A stretch of 45,973 bases of DNA from BPIH01 sp042408535 (GTDB lineage Bacteria; Chloroflexota; Limnocylindria; Limnocylindrales; CSP1-4). The number at the start of each line of letters is the position of its first letter. Within the stretch, counting starts at the first letter, position 1. Positions 38,190 to 45,973 of the stretch are shown here, one piece after another. Under the pieces are notes generated by a model that did no database searches, was not told where the DNA came from, and worked only from the letters and a program-made list of their open reading frames with translations. The DNA lies in the NCBI GenBank assembly GCA_042408535.1, contig JBHORA010000187.1, positions 1 to 45,973 of the forward strand, in the 5' to 3' direction. The position numbers and the translations under genes were made by a program.

Positions 38190-39386
38190 TCAGGGCGTGG
38201 CCGCCGATCGAGGCTCGGGAGCGCGCCGTCCGGGAAGCGCCCGCCAGGCAACGACCGCCCCGGCCGCTGCCGAGGCGGCGGCGAGCCCGAACAGCAGGCC
38301 GTGGCCGAAGGACCCGTAGACGATGCCGCCGACCCCGTTCGCGACGAGGGCCCCGACCCCGAAGGCCGCCACCTGGAAGATCCCCTGCCCCGTCCCCTGG
38401 AGCCGGTCGGGCAGGAGCGCCCGCATCGCCAGGACCGAGCCGATCCAGAGCCCGGCGAAGGCGAGGCCGGTCGCGGCCCGACTGGCGACGATGAGTCCGA
38501 CGTCGGCGACGACGATCCAGAGCGCCAGGCAGACGGCGTAGAGGAGCGCCGATCCCCCGAACAAGACCCGGAGACCGAACCGCCCGGCGACCGTCCCGGC
38601 CACCGCCATCGCCGGGATCTCGGCGAACGCCGCCACGGCGGCCGAGAGGGCAACGTCCGAGGGCCGGCCTCCGAGCTCGACGATCCGCAGCCCCAGGTAC
38701 GTGAAGCCCGCGATGACGCCGCCGAAGGCGAGGCCGATGGCGAGGGCGACCCGCGGGAGGCCGGGGACGGCGGCGACGGCGTAGCGCATCGATCCGCCGA
38801 GGCGTCGGCTTCCCGCTCGCTCGTCGGCGAGTTCGGCCGAGCGCCGGAGCTCGAAACGGGGCCGATCCGGGAGGCCGACGCTGAGGGGCACGATGGCGGC
38901 GGCGAGCCCGGCGCAGAGGAGCGCGGCCGGCCAGTAGCCGGTCGCGTCGTAGAGGAACCCGGTCGCGACGCTTACGACGGCGAAGGCGATGCTCGAGAGG
39001 AGGCGGATCCGCCCGTATTGCCGAGCGGGGTCGGCGAGGGCGTTCACGGCCAGGGCGTCGGCGAGCGGTCCGATCGCCGATTCAAAGACGATGAAGCCGA
39101 CGTAGAGGAACCCGATCACGAGCGGCGGCCAGGGCAGCCCGAAGCCGACGAGGGCGAGCCCGCACCCCGCGGCGGCGAGCCGGAGGGCGCCCGTTCGACC
39201 GACGACGACGTCGGCGAGGTGGCTCCAGGCGGGGACGGCGAGGCTGAAGGCGACGGACGCCGCGGCGGTCGTCAGCCCGATCTCGGCCGGCGTAAAGCCG
39301 CGGTCGGCGAGGATGACGGCGACGAACGGATAGAAGGCGCCGAGGGCGGCTCCGAAGGAAAGGAAGACGAGCTGGAGTCGACGCAC
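38190..39386 (-). CDS. MFS transporter
   Basis: 398 residues with about 11-12 hydrophobic segments. FLSFGAALGAFYPFVAVILADRGFTPAEIGLTTAAASVAFSLAVPAWSHLADVVVGRTGALRLA at the N-terminus has the MFS loop-2 pattern (D..GRTGALR). Resembles the PucC/nucleoside-symporter-like subgroup; substrate unknown. The start is GTG 39386, chosen over the longer frame start because the homology begins there and TACGAT lies 8 nt upstream (leaderless). Followed 79 nt later by argH on the same strand. Confidence 0.82.
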   Translation of the reverse strand: MRRLQLVFLSFGAALGAFYPFVAVILADRGFTPAEIGLTTAAASVAFSLAVPAWSHLADVVVGRTGALRLAAAGCGLALVGFGLPWPPLVIGFLYVGFIVFESAIGPLADALAVNALADPARQYGRIRLLSSIAFAVVSVATGFLYDATGYWPAALLCAGLAAAIVPLSVGLPDRPRFELRRSAELADERAGSRRLGGSMRYAVAAVPGLPRVALAIGLAFGGVIAGFTYLGLRIVELGGRPSDVALSAAVAAFAEIPAMAVAGTVAGRFGLRVLFGGSALLYAVCLALWIVVADVGLIVASRAATGLAFAGLWIGSVLAMRALLPDRLQGTGQGIFQVAAFGVGALVANGVGGIVYGSFGHGLLFGLAAASAAAGAVVAWRALPGRRAPEPRSAATP

Positions 39387-39394
39387 CGACGGCG

Positions 39395-39400
39395 ATCGTA
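39395..39400 (-). promoter_or_regulatory. -10 box of a possibly leaderless MFS transcript
   Basis: Minus-strand TACGAT ends 8 nt before GTG 39386; TCGGCA is a weak -35 candidate about 16 nt further upstream. Confidence 0.35.
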
Positions 39401-39483
39401 CCGCCCGCGGGCCGTGCCGAGCGGGCCCGGAGGCCGACCGGTGACCGCCGATCGCCTCGCTCGCCGGCCGACCGAGGGGCGGG

Positions 39484-40449
39484 TCAGTCGAGGGCGAGAA
39501 GGCCGGCTCCGAGAACGACGACGATGGCCGCCCCGACCCGGGCCAGCACGTCCCGCCGCGAGCGACCCTCCCGCAGCCGGAAGGCACCCCAACCGGAGGC
39601 GACGACGATCGCCGATTCCCGGAGCGGAGCGACGGCCGTCAGCGGGGCCGACGAGAGGGCGAGGAGGACGAGGCCGTAGGCTGCGTACGAGAGGAGGCCG
39701 GCGGCGACCGCTCGGCCCGGACCGTCGCCAGCTGGCGGATCGAGTGGCGGCGCCGCGGCGGCGCGGGACCGCCGGCACCAGGCCACGACCCGCTCGGCGA
39801 GGACGGTCCAGGCCGCCATCGACGGCCAGACGAGGGCGCCGTACGACCACGGGTCGACGAGGCGGACGGCGACCCGGTCGAGGGCGGTGTACGTGGCGAT
39901 GGCGACGCCCGTCGCCGTCGCCAGGACGGCCGGGTCCCGATACCAGGCGTCGGGGTCGGCGCGGCGAGCGGTGACGATCCGCCACGGCCGGACGAGGGCG
40001 GCAAGGCCGACGAGGAGGAGGGCGGCGCCGACGACGCCCGGCGCCCCCAACCGCTCCCCCAAGAGCCCGAACCCCACGACGGCGGCGAGGACCGGCGCCG
40101 TGCCCCGCGCAGTCGGGTACACGATGGACAGGTCGCCCCGTCGGTACGCCGCCGAGAGGAGGACGAGGTAGACGGCCTCGACGGCGCCCGAGACGACGGC
40201 GATGGCGACGACCGTGAACGCGACCGCCGGGTCGACCCGGGCGGCGGGGGTGCCGAGGGCCGCCCCGACCGGCGCCTCCCCCACCCCGCCCGAACCGAGG
40301 ACGAGACCGATCGGGATCGAGGCGATCCCGGCGGCGACCATCGCCCCGGCCGCCGTCCGGAGCGGGTCGCCGGCCTGTTTGAGGAGCACGTTCCAGCCGA
40401 CGTGGAGGACCGCCGCCCCGAGAACGAGCGCAACAAGACCCGGGGTCAT
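39484..40449 (-). CDS. EamA/DMT-type transporter
   Basis: 321 residues with about ten transmembrane helices in two EamA halves: AAVLHVGWNVLLKQAGDPLRTAAGAMV, SIVYPTARGTAPVLAAVVGFGLLGERL, then a second half ending LRESAIVVASGWGAFRLREG. Such transporters move amino acids, nucleotides or other small metabolites; substrate unknown. A soluble, charged loop of about 35 residues (WCRRSRAAAAPPLDPP) splits the second half. ATG 40449 is chosen; weak GGTGGG upstream. Confidence 0.85.
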   Translation of the reverse strand: MTPGLVALVLGAAVLHVGWNVLLKQAGDPLRTAAGAMVAAGIASIPIGLVLGSGGVGEAPVGAALGTPAARVDPAVAFTVVAIAVVSGAVEAVYLVLLSAAYRRGDLSIVYPTARGTAPVLAAVVGFGLLGERLGAPGVVGAALLLVGLAALVRPWRIVTARRADPDAWYRDPAVLATATGVAIATYTALDRVAVRLVDPWSYGALVWPSMAAWTVLAERVVAWCRRSRAAAAPPLDPPAGDGPGRAVAAGLLSYAAYGLVLLALSSAPLTAVAPLRESAIVVASGWGAFRLREGRSRRDVLARVGAAIVVVLGAGLLALD

Positions 40450-40496
40450 CGCCCACCGATTCCGGTCGGGTCCGCGGCGCCGCCGTCGGGTCCCGG

Positions 40497-41429
40497 TCAG
40501 ACCCCGAACGGGTGCCAGACCGTCTTCATCTCGAGGAAGGCGGCGATCCACTCCGGCCGCTCCGCGGCCCGATCGTCGAGCCAGTCGAAGCGGTCCTCCC
40601 GGGTCCGCACCGGGCGCCGCGCCAGCCGCTTCACGTTCTCCGCCGCGAGGCGCTCGGCCTCGACCCGGAGGTCGTCTGGAGCGCCCCAGAGATCCAGACC
40701 GTCGACGTCGAGGTGGGCAGCGAGGACGGGCAGGAGCTCGCGCCGGTAGCCGGTCAGGAGGTTCACGACGCCGCCCGGGAGGTCGGAGGTGGCGAGGACC
40801 TCGGTCAGCGTGACCGCCGGGAGGGGGCGCCGCTCAGAGGCGAGGACGACCGTCGTGTTTCCGCCGACGAGGACCGGGGCCAGCCGGCTGACGAGCCCGA
40901 GGAGGGAGCTCGTCTCCGGCGCGACGACGCCGACGACGCCGGTCGGCTCGGGGATCGTGAAGTTGAAGTACGGCGCCGCGACCGGATTTGCCGCGCCGAG
41001 GACCTGGCTGATCTTGTCGGCCCAGCCGGCGTACCAGACCCAGCGGTCGATGGCCCGGGCGACGAGGGCCCCGGCCCGCTCGCGCCGGACCCCTTCGGCC
41101 GCGGCGACCTCCTCGACGAACTGCTCGCGGCGCCCCTCCATGAGCTCGGCGATCCGATAGAGGATCTGGCCGCGGTTCATCGCCGTCCGCCCGGCCCAGC
41201 CGGAAAAGGCGGCCCGGGCGGCCCGAACGGCGTCCCGGACGTCCTTCCGGGAGGCGCGGACGGCGTTCGCGAGCGGCGTCCCGTCGGCCGCCGCGACGAG
41301 GTAACTGCGGCCCGATTCGGAGCGCGGGAACGCCCCGCCGAGGTAGAGCTTGTACGTCTTGCGGACCTCGATCCGGGCGGGCTCCACGGCCGCGGCCGTC
41401 GGGACGGCAGCGCCCGTTCGCTCGGCCAC
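40497..41429 (-). CDS. Non-catalytic aldehyde dehydrogenase-like protein
   Basis: 310 residues, similar to the NAD-binding and N-terminal part of ALDH (KTYKLYLGGAFPRSESGRSY, VVGVVAPETSSLLGLVSRLAPVLVGGNTTVV) but ending where the catalytic half would begin. It lacks the PWNFP motif (PETSS instead), the ELGGK glutamate and the catalytic cysteine. The intact C-terminus (FLEMKTVWHPFGV) is typical of this short paralogue, so it is not a truncation. It starts 2 nt after the stop of the full ALDH gene. Likely a partner subunit of that enzyme. Confidence 0.85.
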   Translation of the reverse strand: MAERTGAAVPTAAAVEPARIEVRKTYKLYLGGAFPRSESGRSYLVAAADGTPLANAVRASRKDVRDAVRAARAAFSGWAGRTAMNRGQILYRIAELMEGRREQFVEEVAAAEGVRRERAGALVARAIDRWVWYAGWADKISQVLGAANPVAAPYFNFTIPEPTGVVGVVAPETSSLLGLVSRLAPVLVGGNTTVVLASERRPLPAVTLTEVLATSDLPGGVVNLLTGYRRELLPVLAAHLDVDGLDLWGAPDDLRVEAERLAAENVKRLARRPVRTREDRFDWLDDRAAERPEWIAAFLEMKTVWHPFGV

Positions 41430-41431
41430 CG

Positions 41432-42955
41432 TTAGCGATCCTCGAGCCGGACGTAGGCGAGGAGGCCGTGGAGACCGCCCTCCCGCCCGAACCCGGATTC
41501 CTTGTACCCCCCGAAGGGGCTCGTCGGATCGAACTTGTTGTACGTGTTCGCCCAGACGACCCCGGCCCGGAGCCGGCGGGCCATCTCGAGGATCCGGCTC
41601 CCCTTCTCCGTCCAGATCCCGGCCGAGAGGCCGTACTCGGTGTTGTTCGCCTTCTCGATCGCCTCGTCGGGGGTCCGGAAGGTGAGGACCGAGAGGACCG
41701 GCCCGAAGATCTCCTCCCGGGCGATCCGGTGGCTCTGGGCGACGTTCGTGAAGAGGGTCGGCCGGAAGAAGTAGCCGCGCTCGGGGAGCTGGCAGGCCGG
41801 CTGGTAGATCTCGGCGCCCTCGGCGACCCCCGAGGCGACGAGCTCCTCGATCTTCTCGAGCTGGGCCCGGCTGTTGATCGCCCCGACGTCGGTGTTCTTG
41901 TCGAGAGGGTCCCCGACCCGGAGAGTCGCCAGCCGGTCCTTCAGCTTGTCGATGACGACGTCGACGACCGATTCCTGGACGAGGAGCCGCGACCCGGCGC
42001 AGCAGACCTCGCCCTGGTTGAAGTAGATCCCGTTGACGATCCCCTCCACCGCCTGATCGAGGGCGGCGTCCTCGAAGATGATGTTCGCCGCCTTGCCGCC
42101 GAGCTCGAGGGTCAGCGCCTTGTCCGTCCCGGCGACGAGCTGGCCGATCCGGCGCCCGACGGCCGTCGAACCGGTGAAGGCGACCTTGTCGACGCCCGGG
42201 TGGGCGGCGAGGTAGCTCCCGATCTCGCCGGGTCCGGGGACGATGTTCACGACCCCGGGCGGCAGATCGGCCTCCCGGCAGATCTCGGCGAAGCGGAGGG
42301 CGGACAGCGGCGTCGTGCTCGCCGGCTTGAGAACGACGGTGTTCCCGGCGGCAAGGGCCGGGGCGATCTTCCAGGCGAGCATGAGGAGCGGGAAGTTCCA
42401 GGGGATGATCTGGCCGGCGACGCCGAGCGGTCGGGCGACCCGGCCCGGGAAGGCATACTCGAGCTTGTCGGCCCAGCCGGCGTAGTACCAGAAGTGGGCG
42501 GCGACGAGCGGGATGTCGACGTCCCGGCTCTCCTTGATCGGCTTGCCGGTGTCGAGGGTTTCGAGGACGGCGAGCTCGCGGCTCCGTTCCTGGAGGATTC
42601 GGGCGATCCGGAACAGATACTTCGCCCGCTCCTTGCCGGGCAGGTTCCCCCAGCGACGCCGCTGGGCGCGGCGGGCCGCCCGGACCGCCCGATCGACGTC
42701 GGCCGGGGTCGCCCGGGCGACGACGGCGAGCGGCTCTTCCGTCGCCGGGTTGACATCGACGAACTCGCCGCCGTCGGCCGCCGGGACCTCGCGGCCGTCG
42801 ATGACGAGGCCGTACCGCTCGCGGATCGTGACGATGTCGCGGGCCTCGGGGGACGGCGCGTACTCCCAGGGGATCGCCTGGCCCTCGCCGAGGCCCCAGG
42901 AGGCGCCGACCGGGCCCGGGCGGGTCAGGGCCCGCGATTCCGCGTCGCTGCTCAC
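41432..42955 (-). CDS. NAD(P)-dependent aldehyde dehydrogenase
   Basis: 507 residues. Oxidises an aldehyde to the acid. Motifs: PWNFPLLMLAWKIAPALAAGNTVVLKP, FTGSTAVGRRI (cofactor), ELGGKAANIIFEDAALD (general base E284), NQGEVCCAGSR (catalytic C318) and EEIFGPVLSVLTF. Substrate unknown. Immediately followed by a non-catalytic paralogue, an arrangement like a split ALDH16. Start GTG 42955; GATAAT lies 6 nt upstream, which suggests a leaderless mRNA. Confidence 0.93.
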   Translation of the reverse strand: MSSDAESRALTRPGPVGASWGLGEGQAIPWEYAPSPEARDIVTIRERYGLVIDGREVPAADGGEFVDVNPATEEPLAVVARATPADVDRAVRAARRAQRRRWGNLPGKERAKYLFRIARILQERSRELAVLETLDTGKPIKESRDVDIPLVAAHFWYYAGWADKLEYAFPGRVARPLGVAGQIIPWNFPLLMLAWKIAPALAAGNTVVLKPASTTPLSALRFAEICREADLPPGVVNIVPGPGEIGSYLAAHPGVDKVAFTGSTAVGRRIGQLVAGTDKALTLELGGKAANIIFEDAALDQAVEGIVNGIYFNQGEVCCAGSRLLVQESVVDVVIDKLKDRLATLRVGDPLDKNTDVGAINSRAQLEKIEELVASGVAEGAEIYQPACQLPERGYFFRPTLFTNVAQSHRIAREEIFGPVLSVLTFRTPDEAIEKANNTEYGLSAGIWTEKGSRILEMARRLRAGVVWANTYNKFDPTSPFGGYKESGFGREGGLHGLLAYVRLEDR

Positions 42956-42961
42956 CGGCGC

Positions 42962-42967
42962 ATTATC
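42962..42967 (-). promoter_or_regulatory. -10 box of the ALDH pair (possibly leaderless)
   Basis: Minus-strand GATAAT ends 6 nt before GTG 42955. Confidence 0.4.
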
Positions 42968-42998
42968 GCACCCGGCTCGCGGGGCGCCGCGGGTTCCG

Positions 42999-44360
42999 TC
43001 AATCAGCGGTCGTCACCTTCGACGCCTCGCCGAGCCCCGCCTCAGGCCCGCCGGAATCCGTCGCCGGAACCGCCCCGGCTCCGACCCGGGCGGCTGCCGC
43101 CGGCCTGCGGGCCCGGACGAGGCCGCTCGGGCCCGAACGGGCCGCCAGCCACGCCGCGGCCGCGAGGACGACGACGACGCCGAGGGCGCCGCCGGCGAAG
43201 ACGGCCGTCCGGATTCCGGCCGCCGAGGCGAGGGTCCCGACGAAGAGGCCGCCGACCGGCGCCGACCCGGCGAAGACCGTCGTGTACACGCTCATGACCC
43301 GGCCCCGGAGCCCGTCGGGGACGGCGAGCTGGATCGTCGTGTTCGCCGTCGCCGCCATCGCGATCCCGCCGGCCCCGGCGAGGAAGAGGAGGAACGCGGA
43401 CGCGGCATAGCTCGTCGTCGCGGCAAGGGCGACCTGGGCCGCCCCGAGGACGAGGGCGCCGCCGAGGAGGACCGACGGTCGGGGGCGACCGAAGGCGAGC
43501 CCGAGGGCGGCGATGACCGAGCCGACCCCGCTCGCCGCCATGAGGAAGCCGAAGCCGTCGGCCCCGACCCCGAGGGCGTCGCGGGCGAAGGCCGGGACGA
43601 CGACCTGGAAGTTCATGGCGACCGTGGCGACGAGCCCCACGACGACCGTCGCGAGGAGGACGGACGGGGTGGCGCGGACGTAGCGGAGCCCCTCGGCGAG
43701 GGCCGCCCGGACCTCGGCCGCCGTCCGCGGCCGCTCGGCGAGTCGGACGGCGACGAGCTCCTCGTCGCGCATGAGGAGGAGCCCGGCGATGACCGCGAGG
43801 AAGCTCAGGCCGTTGACGAGGAAGGCCGGGGCGATCCCGGCGATCCCGATGACGAGGCCGGCGACGGCCGGCCCAAGGACCCGAGCGCCGTTGAACATCG
43901 CCGAGTTGAGGGCGACGGCGTTCGCGACGTCGTCCCGGCCGACCATCTCGACGACGAAGGACTGCCGGACCGGCATGTCGACGGCGTTCGCGACCCCGAG
44001 GAAGAGGGCGAGGACGAGGACGACCTCGACGGTCACGACCCCGGTGACGGTCAGGAGCCAGAGGCTGAGGGCGAGGACCATCATCGCCGTCTGGACGACG
44101 AGGAGAGCCCGCCGCTTCGGGAGGGCGTCGGCGACGAGGCCGCCGAAGAGCCCGAAGGCGACGACCGGGGTGAACTGGGCGGCGCTCACCACGCCGAGCC
44201 AGAAGGGGTCGTTCGTGAGGGTGAGGACGAGCCAGGCCTGGGCGACCGACTGCATCCAGGTCCCGACGAGGGAGATCGCCTGGCCGGCGTAGAAGAGCCG
44301 GTAGTTGCGGTGCCGGAAGGCGCGGAGACCGACGGTCAGGGTCGAGGGGCGGCCGATCAT
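42999..44360 (-). CDS. MFS exporter (EntS/MFS_3 type)
   Basis: 453 residues, 12 hydrophobic segments. HRNYRLFYAGQAISLVGTWMQSVAQAWLVLTLT, ADALPKRRALLVVQTAMMV, VDMPVRQSFVVEMVGRDDVANAVALNSAMFNGARVLGPAVAGLVI are typical of the enterobactin-exporter-like MFS group. Probable drug or siderophore-type exporter. ATG 44360 overlaps the merR stop (ATGA), so the two are coupled; the merR product is the likely regulator. A Pro/Ala-rich C-terminal tail follows the last helix. Confidence 0.9.
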   Translation of the reverse strand: MIGRPSTLTVGLRAFRHRNYRLFYAGQAISLVGTWMQSVAQAWLVLTLTNDPFWLGVVSAAQFTPVVAFGLFGGLVADALPKRRALLVVQTAMMVLALSLWLLTVTGVVTVEVVLVLALFLGVANAVDMPVRQSFVVEMVGRDDVANAVALNSAMFNGARVLGPAVAGLVIGIAGIAPAFLVNGLSFLAVIAGLLLMRDEELVAVRLAERPRTAAEVRAALAEGLRYVRATPSVLLATVVVGLVATVAMNFQVVVPAFARDALGVGADGFGFLMAASGVGSVIAALGLAFGRPRPSVLLGGALVLGAAQVALAATTSYAASAFLLFLAGAGGIAMAATANTTIQLAVPDGLRGRVMSVYTTVFAGSAPVGGLFVGTLASAAGIRTAVFAGGALGVVVVLAAAAWLAARSGPSGLVRARRPAAAARVGAGAVPATDSGGPEAGLGEASKVTTAD

Positions 44361-44995
44361 CGGAGCTCCGTCGGCTCGGGTCGGCCGGGCGTCGGCTCCG
44401 CCTCCGCCGTCGCGGGCCCCCGGTCGCCCTCGGCGCCGGCGTCGGCGTCGAGCTCGGCGAGATGCTCGAGGAGGTGGACCCGTCGCGCTTCGGCCGCGGC
44501 GATCATCTCCGCCAGTCGGTTCGCCTTGCGGCGGAGGAGCTCGATCTGGCGGTCGGCGCGGGCAAGGGCGTCGCGGACGATCGCCCGGCGCTCGGCGGCG
44601 TCGTGGCTCGCCCGGAAGCGGGCCCGGTTCCGCTCGCGAGCCGCCTCGTCCTCGAGGAGCTGGGCGATCTCGGCGAGCGAGAACCCGGCGTCGTCGCGGA
44701 GGCCCTTGATGAAGCGGAGCCGCTCGAGGTCGTCGTCGTCGTAGAGGCGATAGGCGCCGTCGGTCCGGGCCGCCGGGCGGAGGAGGCCGAGCTCCTCGTA
44801 GTAGCGGATCGCCCGCGGGGTTAGCCCGGTCTCGGCCGCCGCCTCGTGAATCCGCCGGAGAGCGCCGGTCGGGGTCGGCCCTTCGGGATGGGCATCGGCG
44901 GCGACCGGGTCGGAGGGTCCCGCGGTCCCCCGTCGGCGGGAGGACCGCCGGCTCGAGGTCGGATCTTCGGTTCGGTCGCTCGTGGGGGTCGTCAC
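44357..44995 (-). CDS. MerR family transcriptional regulator
   Basis: About 212 residues from GTG 44995; an in-frame GTG 45061 would add 22. A MerR winged HTH (IHEAAAETGLTPRAIRYYEELGLLRPAARTDGAYRLYDDDDLERLRFIKGLRDDAGFSLAEIAQLL) is followed by a long dimerisation coiled coil (ERRAIVRDALARADRQIELLRRKANRLAEMIAAAEARR). The last 35 residues have no metal-binding Cys or ligand domain, so the inducer is unknown. No strong ribosome site for either start. Coupled to the MFS exporter and preceded by a 24-bp palindrome at 45087. Confidence 0.88.
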   Translation of the reverse strand: MTTPTSDRTEDPTSSRRSSRRRGTAGPSDPVAADAHPEGPTPTGALRRIHEAAAETGLTPRAIRYYEELGLLRPAARTDGAYRLYDDDDLERLRFIKGLRDDAGFSLAEIAQLLEDEAARERNRARFRASHDAAERRAIVRDALARADRQIELLRRKANRLAEMIAAAEARRVHLLEHLAELDADAGAEGDRGPATAEAEPTPGRPEPTELR

Positions 44996-45086
44996 TGCCT
45001 GTTCGCTGCCTTCTGCCCCGGTTCGTCGCCCAGCACCCGAGCGAAGCGGACGTGCACGCACGGGGAGGCAGGTTCCAGGCTACCAC

Positions 45087-45110
45087 AACATTGACGTGAG
45101 CGTAAATGTT
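45087..45110 (-). promoter_or_regulatory. MerR-type palindromic operator
   Basis: A 24-bp inverted repeat (10-bp arms, 9 of 10 matching, 4-nt centre) whose core TTGACGTGAGCGTAAA resembles the TTNACG-N4-CGTNAA sites of MerR regulators such as LiuR. On the minus strand TTTACG could serve as -35 with TAGCCT (45082-45077) as -10, 18 nt apart, so the site spans the promoter as MerR proteins require. Confidence 0.6.
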
Positions 45111-45349
45111 AGGGTTCACGGCGGTCTCGACGTCGGCGCGGCTCGCGACAGACCGGTCCGCCAGGCGGCCGTCCCAGCCGTGCGCAGAGAACACCAACGC
45201 GGGGGCGCGGGGGTCGAGGGATCGTCCCGTTCGGCCGCTTCGGTGCGGGGCGAACACCGAAGGGAGAGAATGAGGGCTACCGGTGCGGTGCGTGCGGCCG
45301 GTTGACGGGCAAAACGATTTCGTCGAGCCCTCGGCTCGGACCCGGGGGC

Positions 45350-45826
45350 CTAGCGCCAGCCCGCGACCTGGAGAACTTCGCCGGTCAGGGCATCGACCAC
45401 GACGTTGAGTTCCGACGCCAGCGGCTCATCCGGACTGCAGGGGAGACCCAAACACGAGACCGGCGTCCCGATGGTTCGGACGAGCCATACGAGCCGGTGG
45501 TCGATGGTCGGGTGGAATGTGCCGGCTGCATCGAACGACCCGTAATGGTCGTCCGTAAAGATGACGAGCTGTACCGAGAGGCGCTTGGTCGCGCCGCCGA
45601 GGTCGTCGCTCGCGGTCGCTGCCGCTATCGCGTCCGCCTCGCCCACCTTGGCGAGGGCAGCCTGTTCGCCGGGCGGCTCGATGCGCCAGCCGGGGTCGGC
45701 AAGGAACGTCGGAGCGGGATAGACGGGCAGGTGCGACTGGCCAGCGGTCCCCGCCCAGAGACCGCCGGCAGCGAGAGCACCGACGACGAGGACAACGAGC
45801 GCAGGTCGGCGACGGTCATCGTTCAT
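45350..45826 (-). CDS. Membrane-anchored or secreted hypothetical protein
   Basis: 158 residues. N-terminal signal/anchor helix (ALVVLVVGALAAGGLWAG), then a domain with a Cys pair (PVSCLGLPCSPDE) and a C-terminal LNVVVDALTGEVLQVAGWR that looks like the end of a PepSY-like fold; the family is not certain. ATG 45826 has GGAG 9 nt upstream. Stands apart from the MerR unit by a 239-bp stretch (45111-45349) in which I see no gene. Base use is somewhat less GC-extreme than in the other genes. Confidence 0.72.
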   Translation of the reverse strand: MNDDRRRPALVVLVVGALAAGGLWAGTAGQSHLPVYPAPTFLADPGWRIEPPGEQAALAKVGEADAIAAATASDDLGGATKRLSVQLVIFTDDHYGSFDAAGTFHPTIDHRLVWLVRTIGTPVSCLGLPCSPDEPLASELNVVVDALTGEVLQVAGWR

Positions 45827-45862
45827 CTTTGTCCGCTCCGTTCCCTACAGTGCGTCCTCCGC

Positions 45863-45894
45863 TGCACTACGGCACAGCCCTTGCACTACGGCAC
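45863..45894. repeat. Direct repeat at the window end
   Basis: TGCACTACGGCAC occurs at 45863-45875 and 45882-45894, 19 nt apart, just upstream of the hypothetical gene. Meaning unknown. Confidence 0.6.
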
Positions 45895-45973
45895 CGCCGT
45901 CCACGCATCGAATGACGTTCCATTGACCTGTTGCGTTCCGTACTTCGCCCCACAATCGTGGCCGAACTGGGCT
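45886..45973 (-). CDS. Possible 3' end of a gene cut by the window
   Basis: One minus frame stays open from the edge and ends at TAG 45888-45886; its residues (CGAKYGTQQVNGTSFDAWT then AVP) look protein-like with one Cys. Too short to assign a family, and two other frames are open over part of it. Confidence 0.25.
   Translation of the reverse strand, partial: AQFGHDCGAKYGTQQVNGTSFDAWTAVP

Noticed and set aside
40497..41429. Short ALDH as a truncated pseudogene
   Set aside because: It has its own conserved C-terminal ending and is tightly coupled to the full ALDH, as expected for a real non-catalytic partner.
44982..45305. 107-codon plus-strand frame over the merR promoter
   Set aside because: It spans the palindrome and promoter region and has no recognisable domain or ribosome site.

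Overview
The window is about 46 kb of very GC-rich bacterial DNA, densely packed with short-spaced genes. No rRNA, tRNA, insertion sequence, phage gene or CRISPR array was recognised. The gene set fits a high-GC Chloroflexota lineage (Limnocylindria-like) or, less likely, an actinobacterium: a coenzyme F420 biosynthesis block with several F420/FMN-type oxidoreductases, a homodimeric (AceE-type) pyruvate dehydrogenase E1, DUF4395, DUF2255 and DUF1684 proteins, a cell-wall-binding-repeat-2 protease, and many starts that look leaderless. This assignment is an inference from gene content and composition only.

Layout. 1-6.3 kb: an edge-truncated FAD oxidoreductase, a small lipoprotein, a class-V aminotransferase, YceI divergent from a MarR regulator with a palindromic operator between them, a secreted sorbosone/glucose dehydrogenase-like lipoprotein and an FTR1 iron permease. 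6.4-11.8 kb: aceE, DUF2255, nicotinamidase, a SRPBCC protein and a 5'-3' exonuclease. 11.8-18.1 kb: an O-methyltransferase, an inositol-phosphatase-family enzyme, a zinc-ribbon membrane protein, an LLM oxidoreductase with MTA phosphorylase, DUF1684 and an EAL-domain protein. 18.2-22.6 kb: F420 block (PPOX protein, cofD, cofC, cofE, LLM oxidoreductase) and a thioesterase. 22.7-30.8 kb: subtilisin-like protease, thioredoxin reductase, methyltransferase, LLM oxidoreductase, ABC exporter and DUF4395. 31.2-38.1 kb: the arginine cluster argC-argJ-argB-argR-argG with convergent argH, preceded by a promoter overlapping two ARG-box-like sites. 38.2-46 kb: two MFS transporters, a DMT transporter, a catalytic/non-catalytic aldehyde dehydrogenase pair, a MerR regulator with a strong palindrome upstream, and a membrane-anchored hypothetical protein.

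How the genes work together. The F420 genes make the cofactor that the PPOX protein and the LLM proteins are likely to use. The arg genes make arginine under the control of the ArgR encoded inside the operon; argD and argF are not in the window. MarR-YceI and MerR-MFS look like local regulator/target pairs.

Most notable signals. (1) About ten genes have a TANNNT-like -10 box 6-9 nt before the start codon and no Shine-Dalgarno sequence, which suggests leaderless transcripts. (2) Two of these starts open tiny ORFs (23 and 32 codons) whose stop overlaps the start of argC or of an ABC exporter by 4 nt (GTGA/ATGA); these may be coupled leader peptides. (3) Four genes are each broken by what looks like one missing base, which could be sequencing error or true decay. 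(4) Clear palindromic operators lie upstream of yceI/marR, trxB, merR and DUF4395.
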